A stretch of DNA of 64,000 bases from Chinchilla lanigera (Eukaryota > Chordata > Mammalia > Rodentia > Chinchillidae). This document shows positions 1 to 12,639 of the stretch, in pieces. The stretch covers positions 4,582,824-4,646,823 of the forward strand of contig NW_004955460.1 in the NCBI RefSeq assembly GCF_000276665.1, read 5' to 3'. The position numbers and the translations under genes were made by a program. The notes beneath the pieces were generated by a model. That model saw only the letters and a program-made list of their open reading frames with translations, had not been told where the DNA came from and made no database searches. The first letter of the stretch is position 1. Every line of letters starts with the position of its first letter.

Positions 1-3000
1 TCACCTCTGATTGAGAACTATTTACTCAGCTCTATGTATTTTATGTTTTTAAAAATATTATGTAGATATGAGTAAACTCATGGTAAATTTTCTGTTTATT
101 TTAAAAAGTAGACCCATGCTATCTAGATGACATCAGCTAATTTCAGCTCTTTTCTAAATATATTTTTCCATAATAGTAATATTGCTTGAAGGTTGAACAT
201 TTAACATTATTTACATTCATATAAGAATGTAATTGCTATCTGTCAGCGGTCTGATGGAAAGGCATCCTAGGAGCTTTGACCAGAGTTGTTTTATTGTAGA
301 TGAATTCCATTATCTCCATGTCACTTTCTTAAAAAGTTTGGTCATTGAGGCAGCTATAATGCCTTGTGTTATTGATGGAAGCCAGAAGTTACTCTTTCAG
401 CTTGTTTATGTAGTTTTCTTGATCTGTTTTGACACTTTAGAAGGATCTATAAAGCCATCTTTCCTCCCAGATACTCATCTTTTTGTATAAATAAAATCTT
501 TCTGTGATAGAACTGTAGCATACAGAAACTAATAGTTACAACTGTCTTTTTCATTTTTTTTAATGTGTGTTGGGGTGGAGGGGTGATTTGCACAGTAAAA
601 AGCTAATTGACATCATTAATCCTTGATTCATTTTGAGCTCACTTTTAAGTGTTTTTCCCGTCATCATAGACGTCTTCTTTTCCTTCTGGAAAGTTAAAAA
701 TCAGTGTGATATATTTGGAGCTGCTCTATATTATGCATGTATATTTAGTGGTAACATAGTTTTAAGTAAATGTGTGTGTTCAATAATATGTAGTTCTTGC
801 TGATTTATGTTGTCTTTGTTGATAATACTGTGTTAGTGATTGTATTTGTTTTAAAAATATTGTGGTTTTGTGACTTACTGTTTTGATTGACTTACAGTAT
901 TAATTTCAGAAATAATATAGCACCAACTTCTAAAAATTTTGTCCTTCCTATCTTTAATAAATAGTAATTGAAAAGTATTTTAGTATATCACAGGCTTCTG
1001 TAAAGTGAGTTATTTATAAATCTAAATATATTAAAATGCAAATTTTCTAAAATTCAAATATTCTGATATTGGATTTTGATAGTTATTTTTATGTATTAAA
1101 TAAGATTGACTACTACTTTTGAGTATTTCATTTCTCTTTAAGGTAATTAGAGTTCTAGAGAGAATATCCTAGAGGAAGAAATCTTTTGTTTTCTACCTTC
1201 AAACCCATAGTTGATTATTGATTTGGTTTTTATTAACACTTGGTGGGTTTTTTTTTTTTATTTGTTTTGTTTTTGCTGTGAAAGTTCAAGCTGCATGAAT
1301 GCTTTTTTTTTAGTTAAACAATGAAAATTTCTTTTGAGGATGTTAGTGTTTCCCTATTGTAGTTAGCTTTTGAAAACATTTGATATTTATTGAAAGGATT
1401 TGCCCCTAGTCTGATGTAGTTGATGACATGAAACCAAGTAAACCATTTGTGTGATTAAAATTTCTGGTGGTTCGTTGAGGTCTTTTAGAAGGAAGCTAGC
1501 TGAGTAAATGCCTTCTCCACAGGGTGAGAGTATGGATTCTCTCGAGTGCTCAACTGCTGATGTTTCCAGTACCTTTATGTGGACTTTACATGATGCTAGC
1601 TCACCTATTTCTTTTAATATATCTAAAATTATTTTATCAAAACAAAGTTAATTTTTATAAAGAAGTGGCATCCAGAAATAAAATGTATGTTTCTATATAA
1701 ATGGTAACAACAGAAAATGTAACACACAAGTAAAATTCAAGTCTTTATTTGGACTATAACAGGGATGTATTCTATATATTGTAATAATATATGAAAAAGA
1801 CATAAAAAAATTAAGACAGAACAAAAAATATGGAACACATTGGTTGTAAACAGTATAAAAAGAAATTTCTTGTACACACATTTTAAATGGTTAGGTAGAA
1901 AGCACGTGCGATATTCTTGTTGGTACACAAGTCCAAGTTAAGTAAGAGGACTTCCTCCATAGACACTTACCCTATGGGAAAAAATGAACAACAGTAGCAA
2001 ATTACCGAACAGTTTCCAGAACTACTTAATTGCTTTAATTTGTTATCCTCCAAAGTAATTTTTTTCCTCCTTTAAGTACAAAACTCATAAGAGTGACTGG
2101 AGTATGACATTTATTTTCAGATAGTGTTCAGAAATTTTATGGGGCAGTTTAAGGGATTTGTCTTTAATTAAAAGTGCTATACACTTAGTAAAAATCCATG
2201 TTAGTTGAGGAATTGATTATTTTTCAAGGAAAGCTGCAAATTTTTCTTGTATGGGTAAATGTCACTCTGTTCATATCTTGGCTTAGCTGCAAGTCAGGAC
2301 TTGTTCTGTTCCACCAGGTTGTCATAGTAACGCAGTTAACTGTCATCTCAACTCACACTTGATGGTTTTATTTGTAGGTTTGTGAGATTATTAAAATTTA
2401 ACAAAAATTATTGATTTGCTTTTTATTAAGACTGAGTTGTTTACCATGGAAGTTCAAACACAATGCAGGTGTTTTTTTCCTAAGTCTTTAAAAAAATTAA
2501 AGTGAAACTATATTAAATCTACTTGATTTTTTAAAAATTTTATTTAAAATGAGATATAGAGCCTGCAGCTGTAGAATAACCTCACTGAATTGTATTTTTG
2601 AATTGCTTTCTATTTTCTTTGTTTACTGAGAAAAAAACTTAAAAAGTCACTTTTAGCCTGCATTTAGCATTTAACTTAACATAAAAGATACCTGTCAGAA
2701 AAACGTGCAGTGGTACACCAAGTGCCTAATATTGGAGTTTTCAATTTATTTATGGTTTTTGATACATTGCACGAATGCTTCGGTGAACTGTGTTGTGAAA
2801 GTATTTATTTTTGTATATTTATGTGAGAGAAATCATTTAGTTTTTCACTTATAAATAAGACAGGCAAATCTTATTTACAGTAACTTTATCTAATGGTCCG
2901 TGGATGAGTGCTTTTATGCAAAATAGTGAAGAGGCTACAATTAACTTTTCACATTGGATGCACATTTGATGTCCAGACTTGAGCAACATGTGGCATCTTA

Positions 3001-3539
3001 TTATAAAGACCAACATTCAGGATTCAGTTTGTGTTTACCATATTTGCTCCAGAATGCGCACATCCTCTGTGCCACATTTCATGTGGACTTTATAATGGTT
3101 TCTGTTTCTTCCTTGTAGATACCCAAGTAGAAGTGTTTATTTGCTACATTTTGTGATTTTCTCTTTTGAGGTTTCTTTAGACCCAGTTCATTAACTGTTT
3201 CATATTTTATATTAAAAACAAGTCCATTTGGGGTGTATTAGCTCCTTAAATTTCATTGATTAGCATAAGGAATCTTTTTATAGAAATGTGACCTTTGGAT
3301 AGCTGTGTTTACTATACTTTTGTTGCTAGTCTTAAAGCTGTTCTTGGAAAATTAATAGTAAATATATCATTGATTGTAATACTCTATTCCTAAGTAAACA
3401 ATAGCTTGTGTGTACTTGGATTAAATTTAAGAGAGCTCAAATCAGCACACATGGAATAATGACTCTTTTAAAACTAAAGTTGATTTCTTCTTCAAGTTTT
3501 ATGGCTTTTTTGCAAGTCGCCTGCATGATAGTCCGCAGT

Positions 3540-4038
3540 GATCTTACCATCCTGTTATTCATGTTCTTGTGTCCCCTCCTCCTACACTGAATCATGGGTG
3601 ACCTATGTGATCAGTAGAATATTGTAGAAGTGGTGGTGTGTAACTTCTGAGGCTAGGTCATGTACAACACAAGGCTTCATTTGCCTCTTTCTTGACTCAC
3701 TCACTCTCGAGAAAGCCACCTGTCATGTGCTAAGGACACTCAGGCAGCCCTGTAGAAGGGCCCATGAGGAAGAACCAAAGCCTTCTTCGTGGACCATCTT
3801 GCCAGCCATTTGAGTGTGCCATCTTGGAAACAGACACTGACTTCAGGTCATGGCTTCTAATGGATGGTTGCAATCTCAGGTGGCATCGTGCCTGCAGCCC
3901 CACAAGAGAGCTTGAGAGAGCCACCTAGCTGAAGTGCTTACCCATAGAAACTGTAAAATAATACATATTTATTGTTGCTTTAAATTAGTAAGCTTTGGCG
4001 TAATTTGTTACGTAGTAATAGACTGTATATCTCGAGGA
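3540..4038 (+). repeat. MLT1-type MaLR LTR fragment
   Basis: The 3' part reads like the end of an MLT1 LTR: a stretch like ttgctttaaattagtaag followed by ttggcgtaatttgttacg and tagtaatagact. The upstream part has the familiar cttctgaggctaggtca and agccatc-like segments. It is heavily diverged and non-coding. The family level is from memory of the consensus. Confidence 0.55.
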
Positions 4039-4114
4039 AATTACTTAAAGTTTTGGTAGTATGTTTTTACTGAAAATCTATATAATGGGATAATACTACT
4101 TAACTCTGTCTTTT

Positions 4115-4408
4115 TCATCAGTGTGACGCAGTACCTGACACCTGCAAATTAAAGGAGGAGAGGTTTATTTTGGCTCATGTTTCAGTCTACTGTCTGGCTC
4201 CACGGCAGGATAGCATGACACTGGATATAGTGGAGAATTGCTCACCTTTTGGCAGAGAGTGAATGGAGAGGCTTGGGAGGAAGATAAACCCTTCCAGACC
4301 TGCCTTTTCCAACTGTGCCCCACCTCCTAACAAATCCAGTCATCTTCCGACAGCCCTGCACACGAGCTCATGAGGCTTTGGGGGACATCCAGGTATAACC
4401 GTAAATAA
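4115..4408 (-). repeat. MaLR-type LTR (antisense)
   Basis: On the + strand it runs from aggagaggtttattttggct through a cctcctaacaaatccagtca-like segment to gacatccaggtataacc. This is the reverse complement of rodent MaLR LTRs and resembles the copies at 19050-19480 and 20540-21090. No coding capacity. Confidence 0.55.
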
Positions 4409-4633
4409 ATGCATGGTTAGGTGCCTTAAAGTTTCAGAAGGTTCTTAGTTGTTATCTCATTAATTGTTGCTCCAGGTCCTTCCTATCTTTTGTTACTTTC
4501 CTGGGACTGTAAAGTGGGTTAGCAAGTAAATGTTTTTAAAAACTCTTGGTTGTATAATCTGTTAGACCAGTTGAATTCATTATGTGATCTTTTATACAAT
4601 ACATGTTTTTCGTTTTGTTTTGTTTTGTTTTGA

Positions 4634-4830
4634 TGGTGCTAGGGATTGAACTCAGGGCCTCGTTCATGCTGGGCAAGCGTTCTGCCGTTGAGCTGTATCT
4701 TTAGCCCTTTTAATTTTTTTAATTTTAAAGTAGAATCTCACTAAGTTCCCCAGCTGGGCATGAATTTGTGATCCTCCTGCCTCAGCCTCCCAAGTAGCTA
4801 GTATTATATGTATACACCACCTTGCCTGAC
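4634..4830 (-). mobile_element. ID-B1 dimeric SINE (antisense)
   Basis: An antisense tRNA-derived half (ggtgctagggattgaactca ... gagctgtatctttagccc) is followed by an antisense 7SL-derived half (aatctcactaagttccccag ... ctcctgcctcagcctccc). This order is that of a B1-ID dimer read backwards. A (GTTTT)n stretch precedes it, as expected for the reversed A-rich tail. Confidence 0.8.
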
Positions 4831-6751
4831 TAGACAGTTGGTATTTTTAAAGTATGTTAGACCTTTTCACTGTATTTCACATGTCTCTTTCACATTCTTT
4901 TCTGTATTTTCTGGCCATTTGTTGTCTGTGGCCTTCTCTTTGGATATACAAACATATACACACGTGCGTACTCATACACATATACACCGTACATATGTGA
5001 GATACATTGTTTACATATTCCTACCTCACTAATGTTTTGCTTTGCTAAATTTCAGTTAAACCATATATTGAATTTTTTTGTAAAGGGAAATGGTTTATTT
5101 GGAAAAGGGTAGAAAAAGGAGAAGATAGATAACTACTCTGGAAGAGCAGGAGGCTACAGAAAGTGAATACCTCCCACCTATTGAATTCTTAAGCTCAGTT
5201 ACATTTTTCAGTCTTAAATTTTCTCTTGATGCTCCTCTATAGATTACAGGTGTTTGTTGCACATTATCATCTTTCCATCCATTTTCTCTACCATTTCTTT
5301 TGGTTTTTGCTCTTGTCTATTTTGAACATACAGTCATAGTCCAAGCCTTTTTCTGCTCGTTATATCTATGTCACCTGTAGGTTTATTTCTGTGGTCTCTT
5401 TTTGATTTCTGATTATTTGATCCTGTTTTGTGGCATACTTAGTAATTCATTGAACCCCTTGTATTTGTAAGTGAAAAATTGTAAATACCCCAGTAGTTTT
5501 CTTTTCAAAATTTAGTCTCTCTTTCCTTTACTAGACAGATAGGTTGGAGGTTCTAAACGTTACTCCAATCAGAGCTTAAACTGAGTCAAAGTCCAGCTGA
5601 CATTTGGTAAGTTTTTGTGTCTCCTGGGGGCCAGAATTTCCAACTGTGAGCCTGTGGTATGCACTAGAACCTAGCTCCCTGCTGGCTTTAGAACTCTAGT
5701 TCTTATCTTCTCAGAATATCAAGGCAACTAGTGTGCATATTTGAGGCTTTATTTACCTTTGTAGCCTGACACCATATACAGCTTTAGAAAGTAACAGCAG
5801 TCTTACAGGATAATAATAATAATGGGGTAACACTCTCCCTTCTCTGCCCCTCTCTTCCACTGGGCTCTTGACCCCTCAAGTCTCTATATTTGTCAGTTTG
5901 TCCCCTTGAGCACCGAAGGGGATTGCCTTCCTGCTTTCTCGAGTGGCCATTTTCCCAGCAGAGCTTGGGTTTTGAGCCTCTTGTCCTCCAGCCAGATGTG
6001 GCAAATGCTTCCTGGAAGAATGTGTCTGTAGGATGCCAGGTCTCCTCTCCTTTGTTTCTCCACCACCCTGGAAGCTTGACCCTCCTACTTGAGATGGTCT
6101 CAGCAACCCTTTGATGCCTGGGGCAGATGATGTCTGTGTCATCAAACCTTCCCACTTATTTTGGGTGGGACATTGATGTACTTCAAGATATTTTAATATT
6201 AGCAGGAGTTTGAAGAATTATTTTTGAAGGAAATAGCAATAAGTAGATTATCTTCATGAACTTGGATTTTGGTATTTCCTTATATATGTATGTAATAAAA
6301 AATTTTTTTTGAATCATTATCATAGTAATTTTTCTGTTTTTTTTTAATTTTAAAAATTAAAAAACTAACAAAACAGTGAATTTTAACAACTATCTTTCAT
6401 TGTTAATGGTGGTCATTATAGTTACTATTGATTGCTAACTTTAGTCCTTCACTATAAGCCTGAAAAATACTTTAAGACGCAATACAACACAGTAAGAGCA
6501 AACATAAAAAGTTAGTGATGATACAACAGTATGTCTCTCTACTCCTGTCTTCAACTTTTGAATTTATTCTGCCAGTGAAGCTGATACACCTCATTGGCTC
6601 AAGGAAACAGGATGATTTTAACCTTTAACTGTGGCTGTGATTATGGACAGTGGATGAAGGACCTTTTCTCCTTCCCCCTTTACCAAATGTGTTTTGACTC
6701 TTTCAAAACAAATCTGCAATGGCTGTCCCTTTTCTGTGCTTTTCACTGCAG

Positions 6752-6859
6752 GAAGAAGAGAGTGAAGAGGAACCCAAGCTGAAATATGAAAGGCTTTCTA
6801 ATGGGGTGACTGAAATTCTTCAGAAGGATGCAGCCAGCTGCATGACAGTCCACGACAAG
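6752..6859 (+). CDS. VPS41: VPS41 coding exon 1 of window (acidic tail and propeller start)
   Basis: 108 bases, 36 codons, phase 0 at both ends. The translation starts EEESEEEPKL and continues KYERLSNGVTEILQKDAASC, ending MTVHDK. This corresponds to about residues 21-56 of human VPS41, with no difference that I can recall. The acceptor is a pyrimidine-rich tract ending ctgcag at 6751; the donor is AAG|gtgagg at 6860. The upstream frame is open through the acceptor, but the start codon at 6719 in that frame is intronic and should not be taken as the translation start. The run of Glu before PKL is the end of the acidic N-terminal tail, and the following residues begin the first blade of the WD40-like propeller. 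The preceding ~20 codons are not between 1 and 6751, so they lie upstream. Confidence 0.95.
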
Positions 6860-7270
6860 GTGAGGGGATATCAAAAGGTCCTTGCTTCTGTTGTATGTTT
6901 GTTTATGGAGTCCTGATGCTTTTGGAGGTGTTCTACAGTGGCTGTATTTCCTCTCTGCCACGCTTCCTCTCTTTCTCACCAACAAAAGCCAAGACAGCCA
7001 CCCCAGATAGTTTATCTAGGTACATATACCTACCCACGGATATACAGTGCATCCCAAGGATGTATCAAGTAAAATCAAGACAGCAATTCATATGAAATAT
7101 TCATAGGGTTTTGGGAATTCCATCACTTAATTGATCAAGTCATAAGGACTAAGTTAGGGACATGTTAAGATTAGAAGTAGAGGGATGCCCCATGCTCTTA
7201 GAAGGAAAGAAGAGGTTACATTGAAGGTCTGAGAAGTCAGACCTGCTTCAGAGTGTTACTTATAGGAATG

Positions 7271-7311
7271 GATGAATGTATTCTGCATCTAGATGAATGT
7301 ATTCTGCATTT
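7271..7311. repeat. Short tandem duplication (21-base unit)
   Basis: The 20-base string gatgaatgtattctgcatct at 7271-7290 recurs at 7292-7311 with one change, giving a 21-base period. It is a local duplication in intron. Confidence 0.9.
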
Positions 7312-7482
7312 GATACCTTGCTGTATCAAAAATTCCACCACACCTTCGAGTCCAGGTTAAGTACTGATAGTGCCCTTAACTTATTCTTGGACCAGAAATT
7401 TCTCTGTCATAGTTGGAGTGGTGGAGGCTGTGGATCAACCACTGCTCTCTCCTGTGCACTTGTGAGTGTGTGTCAGCCCCAC

Positions 7483-8187
7483 NNNNNNNNNNNNNNNNNN
7501 NNNNNNNNNNNNNNNNNNNNNNNNNNNNNNNNNNNNNNNNNNNNNNNNNNNNNNNNNNNNNNNNNNNNNNNNNNNNNNNNNNNNNNNNNNNNNNNNNNNN
7601 NNNNNNNNNNNNNNNNNNNNNNNNNNNNNNNNNNNNNNNNNNNNNNNNNNNNNNNNNNNNNNNNNNNNNNNNNNNNNNNNNNNNNNNNNNNNNNNNNNNN
7701 NNNNNNNNNNNNNNNNNNNNNNNNNNNNNNNNNNNNNNNNNNNNNNNNNNNNNNNNNNNNNNNNNNNNNNNNNNNNNNNNNNNNNNNNNNNNNNNNNNNN
7801 NNNNNNNNNNNNNNNNNNNNNNNNNNNNNNNNNNNNNNNNNNNNNNNNNNNNNNNNNNNNNNNNNNNNNNNNNNNNNNNNNNNNNNNNNNNNNNNNNNNN
7901 NNNNNNNNNNNNNNNNNNNNNNNNNNNNNNNNNNNNNNNNNNNNNNNNNNNNNNNNNNNNNNNNNNNNNNNNNNNNNNNNNNNNNNNNNNNNNNNNNNNN
8001 NNNNNNNNNNNNNNNNNNNNNNNNNNNNNNNNNNNNNNNNNNNNNNNNNNNNNNNNNNNNNNNNNNNNNNNNNNNNNNNNNNNNNNNNNNNNNNNNNNNN
8101 NNNNNNNNNNNNNNNNNNNNNNNNNNNNNNNNNNNNNNNNNNNNNNNNNNNNNNNNNNNNNNNNNNNNNNNNNNNNNNNNNNNNNNN
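7483..8187. other. Assembly gap (705 N)
   Basis: Undetermined bases inside the intron between the exons at 6752 and 13990. Open frames that span it are artefacts of translating N. Confidence 1.
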
Positions 8188-8825
8188 TGCTGAGTCACTT
8201 AGCCAAACCTCTAGACTCCCCAAGTTGACACAGTGTATCAACCATAGCACCTCCCTCCCCCTCTGCCTGGATCTGGAGGATCTTTGCCTCCATTACACTC
8301 TCTCTTGACCCCTTTATCCTTGAAGCTTTCAAGTCTATGTTCACACAGACTTTGTTCTGTGACATTACCGAGTCCTGATCTTTGACCCACTCTTTTTCCT
8401 TTCTCTTCTGTCCCTGAACTGATCAGGGCTCCTTGCAGCACCAGCACGTCCTGTTGGCTTTCATACCTGTCCTCTCCTTGTCCCCTCCGCTTTGACTCAG
8501 CTGTGATGACCGTGGCAGGCACACGCTGGTTCATTCCCATATACCCAGGGCAGTCACTAAAACTTGCTGGGACTTACTTACCCTTCATTATCTTCTTTAG
8601 TCCTCAGTTCCACTTCTCAGTCATTGTCTCTTCACTGTTAGAGCATGATGTCATCTCTGTCTAAGAAGAGTGAGACCGTGAGGCTGAGTCAGCCTGCTCC
8701 TGACCCCTGCCCTGCCCCTGCAAATCCACACTCATAGGTGATTGTGCTCTTGCAGTTCCAGGCTCTTCTCCTCTGCTGTTGTTCTTCACTTCATCTCACA
8801 CCCCGTTTTTTCTCCTTGAGATACT

Positions 8826-9095
8826 TGCTATGTCATGGACCACAGCTGGTTCTGGCCCTGGTCAACCACTAATCTAATTTCTGTCTTTGCGGATTTGCCT
8901 GTTGCAGATACTTAAGATAAATGTAGCCATAAGTTATGTGATGTCTGTGTCTGACTTCTTGCGTGGAGCATGTTTTTGAGGTTCACCATTCTATAGCACA
9001 TATCAGCCCTTTGTTTCCTTTTGTTGCAGATTAGTATTCCACTGTGTGGATGTACTGCATTTTGTCTCTCCATTCACCAGTTGATGAGTTTGTAA
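8826..9095 (-). repeat. Ancient L1 fragment (antisense)
   Basis: Segments such as ggtcaaccactaatctaatt, tctttgcggatttgcctgtt and ccattcaccagttgatga follow the order of the reverse complement of mammalian L1 3' sequences. It is strongly diverged with no open frame. Confidence 0.6.
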
Positions 9096-9097
9096 AA

Positions 9098-9206
9098 ATT
9101 TTTTTTGGAGTATTGGGGATTGAACCCAGGGTCTTCTCACTGGCTACATTCCCAGCCTTTTTTAATTTTAATTTTTTTATTTTGAGACAGGGCCTTGCTA
9201 AGTTGT
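9098..9206 (-). mobile_element. ID-B1 SINE fragment (antisense)
   Basis: ggagtattggggattgaacc followed by gagacagggccttgctaagt is an antisense ID half and the start of a B1 half. The 3' part of the B1 half is missing. Confidence 0.6.
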
Positions 9207-9339
9207 CACTTTTTTGTTTTAAATCTTGATTTCTGTGATCATCTGCACGCTGATTCTCACCAGAATAGTAGGCATAGCCATCCAGCAGCCTCCTCAGCAT
9301 CCCTACTTTTTGTTTTCTTTTATCTGAGCCTCAGCATGT

Positions 9340-10250
9340 CCACGATGAACTCATTCTTTCCTTCTGAACTTACATCTACCTTTTCTCTCTCCCACCTTCT
9401 TTGTCACCTAAACCAAGGGTGATTCTCGCTCCCCTTCCCCATAGCTATTTCCCTCTGTCTAGCACAGGCCCTCATCAGCTCCTGCCTGCACGCAGCAAAC
9501 CTTTCTCTCGGACCTCTCTTGTTTTCCTTTTGAAACCCATCTGCCTCCTCCCTGGATTATCTGTTGAACAGACTTTTAAATCTTAAATCCTACTAAATAA
9601 AGCCTGAGCTCCTTAATGTTGGATGGAAGGCCCCCTGTGAGCTTGTTCCCAGTGCGTAATTAATCTTGTGTCTCACACATTTGCTTGACTGTGGAACTGC
9701 AGGTTTTACACACAATGTCCCTTCTGCTTGGGTTCTGCCCCCAGCTCACCTGCTTCAGTCCACTCCCACATGAGCCTTTCTCCTTGTTAGTTCAGCCACC
9801 TGTTACGTCTCCCTGGAACTAGAGCACGTCACTAAGCTCGGCTGTGTGCCTTCAGATTTGCTTTTATGCAAGCCCATTCAGAACACTTGCACCAAAGTGG
9901 CTCCCAGAAATACTGATCCAGTCTTGTCGCCCTCCTTGTTAAAATTCTTTACTGGCTTCTCAAAGGCTCAGTGATTTGGAACAACCCACCTTGGCTTTCC
10001 TCTCCTTTTTCATCTCTCCATAAATACTTAAATGCTGCTTATTAACTGACCTTCTGTCCTCATCATCCGTCTCATGGGTGTGGGTCAGATACTTCATCCG
10101 TGTGAAATGGCTTATAATTTCTTGACTTTGTCCTGCTTTTTCTAAAACTCTGTGCCATTGAGCAGGCTCTATCTGCTCTGTCCGAAATGGCCTTTACCAG
10201 CAGGCTGCTCCATGGCTTCCGTTTGCTAATTTCTCTTTACCTTTCAATAC
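9340..10250 (-). repeat. L2-like fragments (antisense)
   Basis: Two blocks resemble reverse-complemented LINE2 sequence: an aaataaagcctgagctcctt and aatgttggatggaaggcc block near 9590, and a tgttaaaattctttactggc block near 9940. The match is by remembered consensus and is weak; boundaries are approximate. Confidence 0.45.
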
Positions 10251-10271
10251 TGATGACACTGCGCATGTTCC

Positions 10272-10447
10272 ATGTTCCAGGGTCTTAGTGGTACTTCCAT
10301 TTTAAGCCTACTCTTTACATGTAATTTTAATGTTCCATAGGGTCTTAGAGGTACTTCCATTTTAAGCCTCCTCTTACATTTAATTTAAACTCTTTACATT
10401 TACATTTTAACTCTTACATTTAATTTTAAGCCTAGTCTTTACATTTA
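10272..10447. repeat. Local tandem duplication (~58-base unit)
   Basis: A unit containing gggtcttagtggtacttcca and ttttaagcctactctttaca is repeated directly downstream (gggtcttagaggtacttcca ...). Partial copies of the unit's end (ctcttacatttaattttaag) continue to 10447. Confidence 0.85.
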
Positions 10448-10756
10448 ATCAATTTTTTAAACCAGTCTCCCTCACTGTGCCATAGCCTTTAAGTCACTTT
10501 AATGTCTAAGACTCATTTTGTACGCACATTATAGTTACATTTTGTGTGTTTATTGAATGAACAGTTGAAAGAATGAAGGGTAGAACAAAGTTTGGCACTG
10601 TATTAAACACCATCCTTAGCTTGGCCAGAGTGCCTGATGTGATGGTTGTTAACAGGAGCCAGTGCTGGCTTTGAGGTGCTTTTAATCTGAAGTCCGCACT
10701 TCTGTTAAGTTGCTTCTGATTCAGTTAAGAATATCTCAGTTTTTATTTTTATTTTG

Positions 10757-10838
10757 TTTTTTTGTGGTACTGGGGGCCAAACCCACAGCCTTGCACCTGC
10801 TAGGCAAGTGCTGTATTACTGGCAACACCCTACCCCTG
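10757..10838 (-). mobile_element. ID-type SINE fragment (antisense)
   Basis: gtggtactgggggccaaacc and ccttgcacctgctaggcaag are the reverse complement of the tRNA-like ID body, preceded by T-rich sequence. It is diverged. Confidence 0.6.
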
Positions 10839-11162
10839 TATTTCAGTTTTTAATTCTGGCCTTAACTTTGCCGCTCATTGGCTGTTTCCAGGAAACAGAC
10901 AGTTCACCTGTTTCAAGAGCCTTTCTCTAAGTTTAATTGGAGGCCTTCTCAGTTTTGGCATTTTGAATACCACAAGCCACTCAGAGAAAGGTAGATGGAC
11001 TTAGGAGCTGACTGCATTCCCGGTCCCTAAGATGGTCTCGTTTCCCCGGTGATGCCCACAGGATGTCACTACTGCTCCTTCTCCTCACCCACATAGGTCT
11101 AGGTGTGCAAAGAGAAAACCATTTGCTTGGTGAATTTAGCAGGACAGGGGCCCCAGTATGTA

Positions 11163-11729
11163 CAGTGATACCTCGGTTCTTGAACTCAATTCATTCCAAC
11201 TTCGTGTTTGAACACTGAAAAGTTGAAGAACTGAGCATATTTTTTACATAAGAAATAAGTAATAGAAAACCAAAGAATTGGTTCTGAGGCCCTGAAATTA
11301 TACTTATAAATTCATTTTTACCAGGATGTTAATAAATTTCATAATGATTTCTTTCTTTAACCCCATCGTGGTTCTCAGTTTTCCTCTTAGCGTTATTGCT
11401 GGGACCACTAACTTTTTTTGGAGCCATGCTTATGATATTTTATGCAAGTAAAGTGCAAAAAAAGTACAATGACATATGTTGGAATGCACTAACCTAAGCC
11501 CTGTATGTTGTCTGGGTGAGGATGACACTTAGACTGAAGTATCACCCTGTTATGTCTGCATTGAGACTGATGCATGACTCACTTTCGGCCTGTGCAGGTT
11601 TTTTCAGATTGGATTTTCAGTTTGACTATCAGGCAAAGTTCTGTACACCAAGCAGATTTTTTTCGAACTTCGCTGCTCAGGTAGTGAAAAGCTCAAGCTT
11701 GGAGCCGTTCAGCAACTGAGGTATCACTG
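11163..11729. mobile_element. Pogo/Tigger-like non-autonomous DNA transposon
   Basis: The left end CAGTGATACCTCGG (11163-11176) and the reverse complement of the right end, CAGTGATACCTCAG (11716-11729), match at 13 of 14 positions. The similarity continues inward (ttcttgaac against ttgctgaac). Both ends are flanked by TA (11161-11162 and 11730-11731), which is the target duplication expected for Tc1/mariner/pogo elements. The 567-base body has no transposase frame that I recognise, so it would be non-autonomous. The family name is uncertain. Confidence 0.75.
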
Positions 11730-12639
11730 TAGTTCGTAAAGTGAGGCATTTCCATAATTTAGCATGGGGAGAGCTAAGGAAATTATATTTATTCTTTGCT
11801 CAGTCTATGTTTCAAGTGCATTCAGATTAAAAGAAAAGATCCAAAGCTCAATAGATATAAAAGCTCACTGCATTTACTGGTTAGAAGGAAAGTAAAATTT
11901 GAAGGATTTATTTAGGTTGTGTCACATGTCTGGTCAATTTGCCCTTTTCAGTTTTTTGTTTTGTTTTGTTTTGTTTAAGCAGAAACATTAGCAAATGAAT
12001 ATATAATTCATTCATGATTTTAGTACTTAAGTAAATCCAATTGATTTATTAAGCTTTTATTTTGGAGAATACATAGTTCTTTATTTCTAAAAGGGAATAG
12101 CAATAATTTACCTCATTCAGATGCTTAAATATTTCTAAACAAATGGTAGCTTGTCATAAAAATCACTGAATTTTGTTTTTCCAAAAATGTTCTAAAGTAA
12201 TTGGTACCTCTAGGTTGGAACTGTAAAATCAAACTAATTATTTTATTTTCTATCTTAAATATTAAATAAATGAAACTCATAATTTTGGACCAAAAAGAGA
12301 AGGAATTAATATCAAAGTAAAATACCGTGCACAGAAATTCCAAAGTTTTATAAACTAAAATGTGATTAGAAGTTCAAAAATGGCCTTTATAGCGGTGTCA
12401 GAGAATGACACAGTATTAAAGCATTTTAAGGATCCAAGCTCCCTTAGCTTCCTAACAAAGTAGATACAGTATTTATGAGGTGAATCAATACTGTAAAACA
12501 CTTGGGGTGCAGTGAGCTTTTAAGACCTGTTCTTTTACCACAGAGAGCCTCTGAATGGGGTATGGTTTGTTTTTCATGTTTTATGTGTTGGTTTTCTATT
12601 CAAATATTGTCAGTGTCACTGTAAAGGTGAAACTGTGAC

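Larger units (their letters stand above)
1..6751 (+). other. Intron before the exon at 6752 (3' part)
   Basis: AT-rich intronic sequence. Nothing recognisable was seen in 1-3530 apart from homopolymer stretches. 3540-4408 holds two LTR fragments and 4634-4830 a SINE dimer, described separately. 4830-6720 shows no convincing gene or repeat; open frames at 5784-6155 on either strand have no recognisable protein family and no splice context. The upstream VPS41 coding exon was looked for and not found. Confidence 0.7.

Noticed and set aside
5784..6155. 123-codon - strand frame and overlapping frames on both strands
   Set aside because: The composition is plausible for coding sequence, but there is no known motif, and overlapping frames on both strands reflect locally higher GC rather than a gene.
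7297..8308. Frames of 240-298 codons on both strands
   Set aside because: They are created by translating the N gap and have no meaning.
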